Origin: Turritopsis dohrnii
Taxonomy: Eukaryota > Cnidaria > Hydrozoa > Anthoathecata > Oceaniidae
DNA length: 64,000 bases
Assembly: GCA_027922465.2 (NCBI GenBank)
Contig: BQMF02000003.1
Location: 2,542,001 to 2,606,000 of the forward strand
Direction: 5' to 3'
This document shows, piece by piece, positions 45,001 through 53,335 of this stretch; the first letter of the stretch is position 1; every line of letters starts with the position of its first letter. Below the pieces are notes generated by a model. It had not been told where the DNA came from. It searched no databases and saw only the letters and a program-made list of their open reading frames with translations. The position numbers and the translations under genes are program-made.

Positions 45001-48000
45001 GGTTGACTGGATGCTGAGAAAAGCTGCACATGGTTCATGCAAAACCCGAAATTGCGTTTGTAAATCGCATGGCCTACCGTGCACAGATTTGTGCGGCTGT
45101 AATGAATACGAAAATCGGAATGACCAAGACAATTCAAGATCCCCGTATAGTTCTTCCTCCGATTCTTCTGAATCTGAAAAAGATCTTGAATAAAGTGTAA
45201 ACTTTATTTTATCAATACTTTTCTTAAGTCTACATTTTTTAATAGCTTTATAGAAGTTATAAGAAAGACTGGGCTATGACGTCATCTGTTGTTTACAGCC
45301 TCCTAACTTTTTAACAATTGAAAAAAATGTTGCGACCTTTTCATATTTTTTGTTCTAAATCAAAAGATCCTTTGATCGGTGCAGTTGTTTCAAATTCTTA
45401 AACTGTTGCTTATATGTAAGGTTATGACGTCATCAATTGCTTCTAGATCCTATAACTTCTTAACTGTTGAAAAAAATGACATAACCTTTTTACATTTTTG
45501 TTCCAAATTAAGAGACCTTTCGAATGGCGTAATTTTTTACCTTAAAATCCGAATTTTATAATTGTTGCTATAGATTGGGTTGTGACGTCATCAACTATTT
45601 CCTGGCCCTATAACTTCTTAGCGGTTGAAAAAATTGACGTGACCTTTTTACATTTTTTGTTCCAATTTAAACGATCTTTCGATTGGTGCAAACATTTTTT
45701 TGTAAATCCAACATTGAATTTTTTCCTATGAATGATGTCATCAGGACCAAAAATGTTCTTGGAAAGGACCCTTAATCGTTTTCAGAAGTTCCAGTAAAAC
45801 TTTTTAGTGTGACAATAAAGTGCTGAACCCATTTCAATAGTTTTTATTTTCTCCACATCAAGTCCAACTTTTTTTGTCGTCAGCGTCTTGGAACTAGGCC
45901 CTTCACCAGGTTTCTTTTATAAAAAATATTTCCATAATTCAACGTTTACACTTTTTTTTTTAATAAGCAACAGGGTCAATAAGCAACTAGGGCTCGAGAC
46001 ACCTAAAACTTAAGCAACTGAGGGCTCAAACAAATTGAACATAAGCAACTTCCAAAATTCAAAAAGACAAAAAACAACTTTTCAGGATTGCGGTTTCACC
46101 TGTGCACAGCATGTTTTACCTCAAGGGCACCCTGGCTGATACTAGACAACGAAAAATCATTCACATAAATGTCTCCTTACCCTCCTAATTGTCGTAGCGA
46201 TCGGATGTTTGTTTTGATTTGTATGCCATTATGCCATTATGCCACTATGCTCACATTTGAAAAATTATAGAAAGCTCTCTTTTTAAGAAAAATAGTAAGC
46301 AAGCAACTTTAAGGGCTCGAGCAGAGTCAAGTTGCTTATTAAAAAAAAATAGTGTATCTCTTAAATCATCTTAAAAGCTAGCAGAAAACAAAAATCTTCC
46401 ACTACCCATCTGCACTGAATAACAAAAAATGGCGTAGTACTGCACTGTAGACTAGCCTCTATTTTTATCTACCTTAGGTAGGCGGAAGATTCAATACCGA
46501 ACCGCGGCTATAAAAGTGAACGGAGGAAAAGGAGGAGTTGAAGGAAACGCCCATTTTTACATATATTTCGCCCTATGGGGAAATATATAAAAATTATCTG
46601 GACGCTCACAAAATGACTTGATGAATTCGTTTTGTAGCGACTAAAAGTGGGAATTTTTCAACTCATTCAAACAATTGAGAGATTTTCACCTAACTAAATG
46701 GTATTATGGCTGTGTGAATTGTAGCATGTGTTTCTTGAAGAACAATGCTTGATTAGTTCCGATGTTGTCGGAAAACATGTTAATTATGAAAATGATGCTG
46801 TGAAAACCATTTTTTTCATCTGTCCCGTGCTCGAAAATCCTTAATTTACATCGTTACAAAGTCTTTTATTAGTGGAATGAAACACATAGTAGAAATACAT
46901 CCTAATGTTAACCTGGACATATCTCTGCGTCTGTCAATAGGTTAAGTTCACAGATACAGATTCCTTCAGATCGTGCATGTTCGATTCCTTTGAGATAAAA
47001 AAAATGTTATGAACACACCACAAGTAGATCAAAACTATCAACAATATTATTCAACAGAGGCATTTATTTGTTGTCATCAGTATGGTGTAATCCTTACCTG
47101 TGGACTAATGTCCATAGTAAGGCAAATGATGAATCGTGGCTGCATGACCCTTGTGAATTATGTGCCATGGACCAGAAGACCGCAACATCTTCTCGGTGCC
47201 ACGATCTGACCACTGCACTGATGTCGTCAGTTCTTGTATGACTACTCATATTACAAATTTATTGAGTGAATGGATTAATGAATAAAAGAAGCCTCACGGG
47301 TTATTCGAAATTCATTCATATTCTTTCTGTTTTGTATTCTCCTGGACGTGTGACAGTAATGTTGGGTGACAAATCGTGGACAACCTGACTATTGCTTATT
47401 TCAGATACGTTCCCGAAAAGAACGAATGTGTTTTTCATGGTAGATGTGACCTGCGTGCATCAGGAGTATACTTTAAGCCTTCTTAAAAACATATTCAATA
47501 AAATGTCATTAATGAAGTACCGAATTAGCGTTTACACGTCTACTGGTGTCTCACAAGGAATCTTGGTATTTCAATGTCGAGAGTGTACCATCAACAAACT
47601 CAGGTTAGTGCAGTTTTGGACATAATGCGATAATGTAGAATCGTCATTGTGGAATAAACTTTATTATTGTTTTAAAATGCGATTTTTTGAACTATAGTTT
47701 CCAGCAAAATTAAGTGACAAAATCAATTCTACGGGGGACTTTCGGCCTAATGGAAAATGGGCTTTAACAACAGCCTTGTCTAATATGAACTTCAATAGAA
47801 ATTGGAAGCCGTAACAAATTCTTGTCCAGGTGGGTAAGGAATGTAGCTGCCCATGAAACCTTTGTGAAAAATCCACTCTAACAATAGATAACAGGTTTTA
47901 AACCTAAAGTTTTGTTAGTTGACGTGAACTTGGTTAACCTTTGGATACTTGAACCATGGATAATTTTTCAACTAGCCGAATGTTTGGTATATTGAAAATC

Positions 48001-48575
48001 GTTTGAGAGATTATTCGCATTGGCGATTGCTTAAAGAGTTCGCGTTAGTAAATTTCGAGTTATTAAGGGTTCGAGTTATCGAGATACATAGCTTATCGTT
48101 GGTTTTTAGAGTTCCTTGTACTTGTAATTCAACGGTTGAAGGCATGATCAACAAGACCAAAGAAGACAATAAAGAATTTCTCAAAGAGGGAAATATAGTT
48201 GTCTTGGTTACTGATAAACACTTTAAGTCGCAAATGATCATGGATTTTCGTCGGATGTATGATAATAAGGGCGTTTACATCATTAAGATTGGTGGAGGGG
48301 CGGAAAAAAATAGCACCCAAAACGGATCAATGAATGCGTATAAGGTATTCCATGAGAGTCAAGTGAGGAAAGAAATAATAAAACTACCGTTTGTACAAGG
48401 TATGAGCGATTTGTAAAAAAACATTTTCGAATTATGTAAATATTATTAGAAATGTCACTGTCCTGAATTTGAGTTAATTTTAGCGTTATAATTTTAACGT
48501 TCTCAAGACGCTATTCAGATTAGTTTTCATTACATTGAAATCTCAATCAAAACAACATTTATGTGAAGATGGGAA

Positions 48576-48624
<49 letters not shown>

Positions 48625-50795
48625 AATAATGTTTTTGTATCATAGAGGATTTGAATTTGTGCGTTGGCGATGGAGTCATTCGTGATGAGTGCAATCGCGT
48701 ATGCACGTGTGTAGATGGAATTATTGAAAATTGCCATCGCGTACGGCAAGAATTTTCATCACTGTCATTCAAAGATCGAGTGAAAATTATTGACATCTAC
48801 AAAACGGTGACAACTCCGGGAAAGTTTTACTCGAGATATCTGTATTACGTAAAAGTGCACCACCGTTACTTCTCCAAAGAAATCCATCACGCCTATCTAT
48901 TCTTACCTTGGCATAGAAGGTAATTGATGAAAACCTTTTGTTGTTGATTCTGTCGGAGCTCGTGTCCAACAATATTGTACAAAAAACTGGTGTCAATTTC
49001 AACATATTGTTCGCAACGTGCAATTGCATTACAAAAGCAGCTAAATCAACTATTCTGCTATTCTTCTTACGTCATCCTAGACTTGCTTATTAGGGGGACT
49101 GCTTGTTCCAAATTTCCGCAATTTTGGAGACGCTACCTACACGAAATGTGGCTGTTATTTTTCGCAATATTTTTCGTACAGCAGAAAAAAATAGAATTAA
49201 CATTATCCTGACTTTTTTTCATATTAAAATTTCGTTCAAAGTTTAACTTTATAAAACTGTGCATGCATTTTATCCCTAAAAAAACGTGCGAAACAAATGC
49301 TACTGGAAAATCAGAGAATGGAGATAAAGCTGGTTTCTTTTTACATTTTTTTTAAATAACTGAGGAGGACTTTATTCCCAAAATCATTTCGGTGGATGAA
49401 AATTGCTAAAGGTCGAGAAAATAATCTCAGATAGAAATTCGAAAGAAATTCAGTTTTATGTCTTGCCTTTTGTAAGCAGTATGTTTTATAATGTTCGTGT
49501 TGATTTCAGCACGCTTATTAAGCTCTTGTTGATTTCAAAAAGACAAACATGAAATTTTACAGGGACGTCATTTCTAGTAAACATGTGATTAATACCATTT
49601 TAAACTTGTGCAACATTTAATTTCTGACTGAATTTAAATTGCTCACGTTTCTGAAAATGCCATTGTTGTTGAAACTATTCAGTTGGTTGAATACTTTAAC
49701 AATCATTACCCTTTACTTTATAGGCTTTTAATTATGCACGAAAATTTATACAAATTAATAGATTGTAGAGTAACGCTGCCATTTTGGAATTGGAGTCTTT
49801 ACGAAAAAATTATTTGGTCTCGTACTCCCACCTATCATGTTTGGGATGATTTCGGTGGTTTAGGTGGCGATGGAGTGGAAAATCTATCCAACTGCGTAAC
49901 CACTGGAGAGTTCAGCTTGGGAAAGTGGAAAACACCGCAATTTGAGGCTGTCAACTGTATATTACAAGAAATTTGCTTTGAGGGAAAAGCAGACACGATA
50001 CAACGAGTAAATTGTGCAGAAACTTCATGGAATATTACAGTGAGTGGCTATGAAACACCGATAGACAGAAAGCATGCTAAAGATTGCTTCCTGAGGAATC
50101 GGCATGATCGTTGTTTGAGAAGGAAATTCAATGGTAACCCCCCGTCACTAGAAAACGTCAAAAATACCATTTCATACTATAACACAACATCGTTTTTTGT
50201 GTTCGAAGATTTGGTCCGAATGCATTGGCATTCTCATCTACATAAGATCATAGGTAAAACTGTTTCACTATTTTGAGTTCTTTCATCGTCTTACTTAAAA
50301 TTTTATCAGTAATGTACCCAGCGAACAAAATCTTTTAAAAACAACCTGCTACGAAGTGCATTTTCATTGGCGTATATGTATCTAGTAATGTAATTCTCCA
50401 CTGTGATTTTTCAAGACATTTTTGTCTTGTCTAAATAAACTTGATAGGCCTGTGGTTATATGGTTTAGTAACAGAAAAATCAGATCTGATTACAAGGTTA
50501 GAATATCTTACATATGAGCATTAATGAATGACTTACATTCTTCTGGTCAACAGGTGGTCACATGGGAACGTATTTCACAGCAAACGCCCCAGAATTTTGG
50601 TTACACCACGGTATGGTAGATGCGATCTGGAACGCGTGGCAGAAAAAAGGAGAGGAATATGTAGCAGTTGGTTTTCCAGGTACAGACACGCACTTGGTTG
50701 GATTTGAGCCCAGCGAATACCGGCATGATTATTTGAATAACAGCAATCTTGCTGGGTGTGGAATGAAAGTCATTTATGAAGATACTCAGCTTTAG
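33062..50795 (+). CDS. secreted von Willebrand A-like/tyrosinase fusion protein (7 exons, 558 aa)
   Basis: Exons: 33062-33135, 46873-46940, 47405-47603, 48110-48399, 48646-48919, 49724-50253, 50554-50795. All have GT-AG borders; the phases join in one frame to the TAG. Signal peptide: MRKCLLVSMAFLLSILSNIH. Residues about 48-210 look like a vWA fold (VFFMVDVTC; NIVVLVTDKHF; GVYIIKIGGG). Then a CxC linker (CNRVCTCVDGIIENC) and the tyrosinase domain: CuA His 282/283, 291/292 and 300 (FLPWHRR); WNWSL; CuB His 471 and 475 (HWHSHLH) and 496/497 (GGHMGTYFTANAPEFWLHH). Tyrosinases oxidise phenols and catechols for pigment or cross-linking. The first two exons join in phase but have little family support, so they are the weakest part. 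The protein ends soon after CuB. Confidence 0.85.
33182..33905. repeat. 20-bp inverted repeats about 700 bp apart
   Basis: AGTCGCATTTTTGCGAATCT (33183-33202) recurs exactly inverted at 33885-33904. This could bound a MITE in tyrosinase intron 1. No target duplication was found, so the limits are tentative. Confidence 0.5.
34243..34368 (+). pseudogene. MADF (Adf-1-like) domain fragment
   Basis: One frame reads EQEELAECVRKYPDKTSKHY, then KDGTIVENAWANVDKKLGK and stop. The spacing of E-E-L-x-E-x-V-R-K-Y-P, Y-K-D and N-A-W matches MADF DNA-binding domains. These occur in host regulators and as a second protein of some transposons. It sits 30 bp left of the Ginger1 insertion. Confidence 0.45.
34803..35763. 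mobile_element. TTAA-flanked non-autonomous element inside Ginger1
   Basis: A 19-bp perfect TIR, AGGAGAATTAACGTCAAAA, at both ends, each flanked by TTAA (34799-34802, 35764-35767). A further inverted pair, GTGACGTCACGTATGTCC, lies inside both arms. TTAA points to piggyBac or Kolobok; no transposase is present. Outside it, GTGATTTGACAAAGCGCCT (34781) is also found inverted at 35877. Confidence 0.8.
35768..36223. other. Ginger1 interior, no gene seen
   Basis: Spacer between the TTAA-flanked element and the protease gene. No coding similarity. Confidence 0.45.
36224..36960 (-). pseudogene. ULP1-type (C48) cysteine protease carried by Ginger1
   Basis: The downstream frame (36625-36224) holds the complete catalytic set: His29 (DSHWFLSVY), Asp44 (QICDS), Gln76/78 and Cys84 (DAFNCGLCAIAYG). 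The upstream part is in another frame (AWLNSRIMDAARSV, 36888-36619), the usual start of the fold, so one frameshift near 36620 breaks the gene. ULP1-family proteases cleave SUMO or related proteins; in transposons their role is unknown. Some Ginger1 elements are known to carry extra protease domains. It lies downstream of the transposase on the same strand. Confidence 0.78.
37038..37080. repeat. 9-bp tandem repeat (GAATTTATT)
   Basis: About four copies of GAATTTATT between the protease and transposase parts of Ginger1. Confidence 0.85.
37099..38420 (-). pseudogene. Ginger1 transposase (integrase-like), frameshifted, with F-box-like tail
   Basis: Order: an H2C2-type zinc part (HIHEGLRTDPHSKAMASHRG, DVEVFIKKC; 38420-38090), then a frameshift and the DDE core (38050-37580) with D22 (GIDICNLPEVNG), D79 (QINDQGRE) and E115 (HPQSNGLVERQN), a DD35E spacing. 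A second frameshift near 37590 precedes SPFFLLYNREPILPIDIKYN and the basic HYNRRHQ segment. The core resembles the KRBA2-like proteins derived from Ginger. The tail has PPADSS/PPGDSS repeats and SLLPIEIVELILLKAVQSSD, similar to an F-box helix, instead of the usual GPY/F end. Confidence 0.85.
38849..41064 (-). pseudogene. LINE ORF2: endonuclease 3' part and reverse transcriptase
   Basis: The frame opens at SLILLGDFNIDLLTC, in the last third of an APE endonuclease. The first 100-150 residues of the domain are absent. The RT is uninterrupted: NFRPISLLSNIDKIFQKLM, IDLQKAFDTVDHDIL, GVPQGSVIGPLL and LFADDTMLFQSD. The C-terminal part keeps KYLGVYIDDELSW. The junction with ORF1 is abrupt, so one deletion removed the end of ORF1, any spacer and the endonuclease start. 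Confidence 0.9.
41065..41997 (-). CDS. LINE ORF1 protein (coiled coil plus RRM-like), 310 codons
   Basis: The N terminus is acidic and Ser-rich. A coiled coil lies at about 100-170 (NRSLHTQIDELKLNLAEKEN, IKSLQADVEEIKKSL). The RRM-like part starts QYTRRNNIEISGIPEE, and the C-terminal part has VIARFVNRKISESLIKSSKR and IYINNSLCNYNRFLWGKAK. This is the L1-type ORF1p plan, an RNA-binding chaperone of the retrotransposon particle. The stop falls at the deletion junction, so the last residues may not be native. Confidence 0.85.
   Translation of the reverse strand: MVVTTRSTTNISQDPDNEHSTDIPDAVTSVIQSNIVEPSPDDACSQHSSASPDNSDHADDVFHDSKATLEVEDDLPELVTLEILYYQIKLYRSELFTKLDHVKEDIFIQVQNENRSLHTQIDELKLNLAEKENTIKSLQADVEEIKKSLSNVVTREEFVGVERNVIDIQQYTRRNNIEISGIPEEKTDLENCVVDIAAAVGVQIKPDDIQACHRLKKSRNHRGPKKVIARFVNRKISESLIKSSKRFKSRDVFEKAGLREQIYINNSLCNYNRFLWGKAKALKRKNAISKFWCFNGTISVLINENDDPNL
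42328..42395. repeat. GC-rich hairpin, 31-bp arms with one mismatch
   Basis: The left arm starts TTTCCACTTAAGCGAAAGCG; the right arm (42365-42395) is its reverse complement except one base; the loop is 6 nt (CGCGCT). GC content is far above the surroundings. CTTTATATAG and TGACGTCA follow within 40 bp, like a small promoter, but no gene follows. Confidence 0.9.
42556..42583 (+). other. Helitron-like 3' end
   Basis: The hairpin GGTAAAA-AA-TTTTACC is followed by 7 nt and CTAG, then T. A short hairpin about 10 nt before CTRR, with T as the next base, is the Helitron 3' signature. The same arrangement is at 58051-58079. No 5' TC end was assigned and no Rep/helicase gene is present. Confidence 0.45.
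42815..43217. other. intron sequence right of Ginger1, no gene seen
   Basis: Several short open frames on both strands have no recognisable domain. Confidence 0.4.
43218..43401. mobile_element. short Harbinger-type MITE (184 bp)
   Basis: The ends are AGGCGGATTCACACGGGAC and its inverse, flanked by TAA on both sides (43215-43217, 43402-43404). TCGCCAGCGA also recurs inverted. The centre has a perfect 23-bp tandem duplication (CGCGAAGAAGTAGAAGCCGT plus TTC). Confidence 0.8.
43402..44323. other. intron sequence, one possible orphan exon
   Basis: Minus strand 43868-43720 reads TSVFEDVEDALLEAIEEGVI, then DQYTLFDEDLNQALLKKTSR and a stop. It has coding-like composition but no recognised family and no partner exon. 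The rest shows nothing. Confidence 0.3.
44324..45193 (+). pseudogene. PIN-like plus CXC (tesmin/TSO1-like) protein, 3' exon of a repeated family
   Basis: After an acceptor (GTCATCAG) the frame reads ICTEEEAINTAQEEADTKVF, a metal-site-like EEADTK box, then PALHAFTGNDYTSAFHGVGK, and ends with a cysteine cluster, CKTRNCVCKSHGLPCTDLCG, and a Ser-rich acidic tail. HAFTG-x-D-x-TSAF and EEADTK are hallmarks of a multi-copy family known from cnidarians and fish, annotated as CXC-domain proteins. The N-terminal exons are absent. An open frame of about 290 codons suggests a fairly recent copy. It lies in tyrosinase intron 1, same strand. Confidence 0.65.
45260..45740. repeat. about 150-bp tandem repeat, three diverged copies, each with TGACGTCA
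   Basis: TGACGTCATC recurs at 45277, 45425 and 45583 (spacing 148 and 158). Each is followed by CTATAACTTCTTAAC-like, then GTTGAAAAAA, GACCTTTT and TTTTTGTTCC. The copies are heavily diverged. The 8-bp palindrome is the best conserved part and is a cAMP-response-type site. Confidence 0.75.
45949..46354. mobile_element. TA-flanked MITE with AATAAGCAAC ends
   Basis: The left end is CAC plus a T run and AATAAGCAAC; the right end (inverted) is CACTA plus a T run and AATAAGCAAC. TA flanks both. AAGCAACT and GGGCTCGAG recur near both ends. It is non-coding. Confidence 0.7.
46355..46872. other. end of tyrosinase intron 1
   Basis: No repeat recognised. GGCTATAAAAGTG at 46507 is a good TATA-box match, but no suitable first exon follows it. 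Confidence 0.4.
48576..48630. repeat. (AAC)n microsatellite
   Basis: About 16 AAC units followed by three AAT, ending 15 bp before the acceptor of tyrosinase exon 5, in the region where a polypyrimidine tract is expected. Confidence 0.95.
48920..49723. other. tyrosinase intron 5, nothing recognised
   Basis: AT-rich intron between the CuA-encoding exon and the large central exon. Confidence 0.6.
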
Positions 50796-52630
50796 AAGGC
50801 TTTGGACGTATACGTTTTGGACAGTTATTCGATTAAGCGCCAAATTTCTTTAAAGCTTCTGTCTCGAATAAGCGTCTCATATGAATCTTTCAAAGTTATA
50901 ATCACAATGGAACAGTAAAGCGATAAGTGTTTACAGTTGCTGTATTTGAAGCAAATTCCACTAAAATCTGCATTAAAGTTTTCTATAGTGCCAAAGTAAG
51001 TTTGTTTCTATAATCATAAATCACCCATTGCCAGTAGAATCTTTTTCTAACTATGTACTCAAGTACTTATTTATTCGCATATATGTATTAATATATCACC
51101 TTGTATTAGTATTAGTATTAAAGACCGACCACGTGCGAGATATGTATAGACACGCTTCGGAAACTCTAATTTGAATTTAGTGCACAGAAGAGCACCGGAT
51201 CGAATAAGCTAATTTCTTGTTAGGGTCGAGCCTTGGCATTTGGAACGGACGTAAATGATTTCAAAAAGGACATTTTCCCACTGACTATATACTTGATGCT
51301 CCTGAGATCATGATGACGTCATAGCTCGAAGTTGAAGAGGTTCCCGTTCAAACTAAGTCTACGTGATATGCTTGTGGGAAAGGTGTATGAAATTATTTTA
51401 TTTACCCAATATTGGGTATTGGCATGACATCGCAGGGCAAATTTAAAACACCTCACAGAAACAGGCTTGAAACATTGTATGCTTGTAGGGGTCTCTGCAG
51501 AACTTGAAACATGAGGTCAAATTTGATGAAGGGAGTAACTACGGCATATACTGTCTTTCCAAAACTTAATGATATATGATATTGACGTAGTGTTATTTTG
51601 ATTTTGGCTGCTTTGATTTTTTGAAATTTAACATGGTTGTTGATCGTTTTAACTTGTGGAACAACTCATTCGAAAGCTTCCATCCCAACAGAAAAACAGA
51701 AAAGTTCTTTTGTCATCTTCTACTTGCGCAGCTTTTTTATCAAATTTTAAGTTCAAATCAATAAAGTGAAGCACAATTCCTCAACATGGAATTTTATTCG
51801 CAATTTTTACGTGAACTATTACTTTAAAGAAAATATTTAAATAAATATTTACTAACCTCGAAGCAAAGAGTTTCTTGTCTTTTCGAATTACGGACAACAT
51901 TTAAAAATTGAAATTATTCTACCGTAATTAGCCGATTAAGCGCCCAGCATTTATTAAACGCCCCCATCTAATAAACGCCCAGGTAATTTCCACAAAGTTC
52001 AATAAGCGCCCAGTATTTATTTTTTAGAAAAAATTATAAAAATCAAAATTATTGTTGTCTTTATCCAGTGCAAAATTAGAAAAATTTTATTAGCGCCCAG
52101 CATTTATTAAGCGCCCTCATTAAGTTAATATTATTTTGTAATTTTATGTTTGGTTGAAAAAAAAATAATGAACTAAAAAAAAAGTACCTGTGACGAAAAA
52201 AATCGGAAAGTGTGAAACACATAAAAATTCCGAAGTTACTATCTCAGTTTGTGATGTCATAAAGCCTTACTCGGATTATAGCTCGATTTTTTAACTTGGA
52301 TATTCCCTAACATCATTCCTCAAGTCTGTTTTGCTCTTATGTAAAGACGTAAAATAATCAAGCAATCGAACAATAAGCAAAAAAATAAATAAACAAACAA
52401 ACAAACAAATAAATAAATAAATTCTCGATGGTAAAGTGACGTCATAGAGAAACTCTAAACATAAAAAAAATCTAGTTTTTCGTGACGATGAATTATGTAA
52501 AGTCTGCGTTCGTATAAGATTTGGTATCGACGTCACTGATACAGGGAATAGCATATTCATTCGTTTTTCCACAGTGAAACAATCGATTACATAAAGTCAA
52601 CAATGTATGCAGTGGCGTTTATAGAGATTA
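50796..52630. other. tyrosinase 3' flank and transposon debris
   Basis: No gene was seen. At 51915-52115 there are five copies of AAGCGCCCAGTATTTATT-like motifs after TACCGTAATTAGCCGATTAA, typical of the subterminal zone of a TA-class transposon. The same TTAAGCGCC motif appears at 50832. Simple (AAAT/AAAC)n lies at 52375-52432. Confidence 0.5.
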
Positions 52631-52805
52631 AATTTAAATAAATTTAAAAACACAGATATATTTCATAAAATCTAGCACGAAGCTTTTCGTAACTGAGTTA
52701 CATTGTCAAGTGAAACTTTTCAGTGTCAAGTGAAACTTTTCAGTTACGAAAAGCTTCGTGCTAGATTTTATGAAATATATCTGTGTTTTTAAATTTATTT
52801 AAATT
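52631..52805. repeat. perfect inverted repeat, 66-bp arms, 43-nt loop
   Basis: Arms 52631-52696 and 52740-52805 are exact reverse complements. The loop has two tandem copies of GTCAAGTGAAACTTTTCAGT. The arms contain TACGAAAAGCTTCGT, the 15-mer that follows the hammerhead-like motif of the Penelope copy at 20253, so this is probably a Penelope terminal repeat pair. Confidence 0.95.
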
Positions 52806-53335
52806 GATTTTTGGCTGATTTACTATAAATTATAGAGATTACTTTGAAGCAAAGCTGAATGTGTTTTCATCAGCATTTTAAATAAGGTGTGGGCAAAACG
52901 ACAGCATCTTATTATAATAATCCGTGTGTGTGCATCCGACTTTTATTTTAGAGAGTGTTGGTTTTTTTAAAAATTCACGGGCAAAATCTTCTTAATCGTG
53001 GTCATATCGCGGTAATTAGACCACGCAAGACACATTCACGATTACAGCGCTAAAAATAACGTTTGAAGTCCTGGCGGTCATGAAAAATTAAGGCAGTTGG
53101 AAAAAAGTCACCATGGTTGGGCGACAAGGAAATTTTTTCGATATTGAAGCCTGAGCGTAATTTTATAGGCTGCTTGGATTTTAATATATTGACAAAATGG
53201 TAATAAAGTTTTTTTCGTGTATGCAATAAGTTGATTAGATGAATAGAAGAACACCTTGAACAAGCAATAAACATCTTTTTGTAACGGAAGAAAAAATTTA
53301 TTTACACTAAGACTATTTACATCACACCTAAGAAA
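52806..53335. other. no gene seen
   Basis: AT-rich spacer with no recognisable coding region. Confidence 0.5.

Noticed and set aside
46507..46519. TATA box as the tyrosinase promoter
   Set aside because: No downstream first exon with a signal peptide and matching phase, whereas 33062-33135 fits; kept only as a possible alternative start.
48530..48796. Protein frames with long Cys or Leu runs on the minus strand
   Set aside because: Produced by translating the (AAC)n microsatellite; the true coding strand is the tyrosinase exon.
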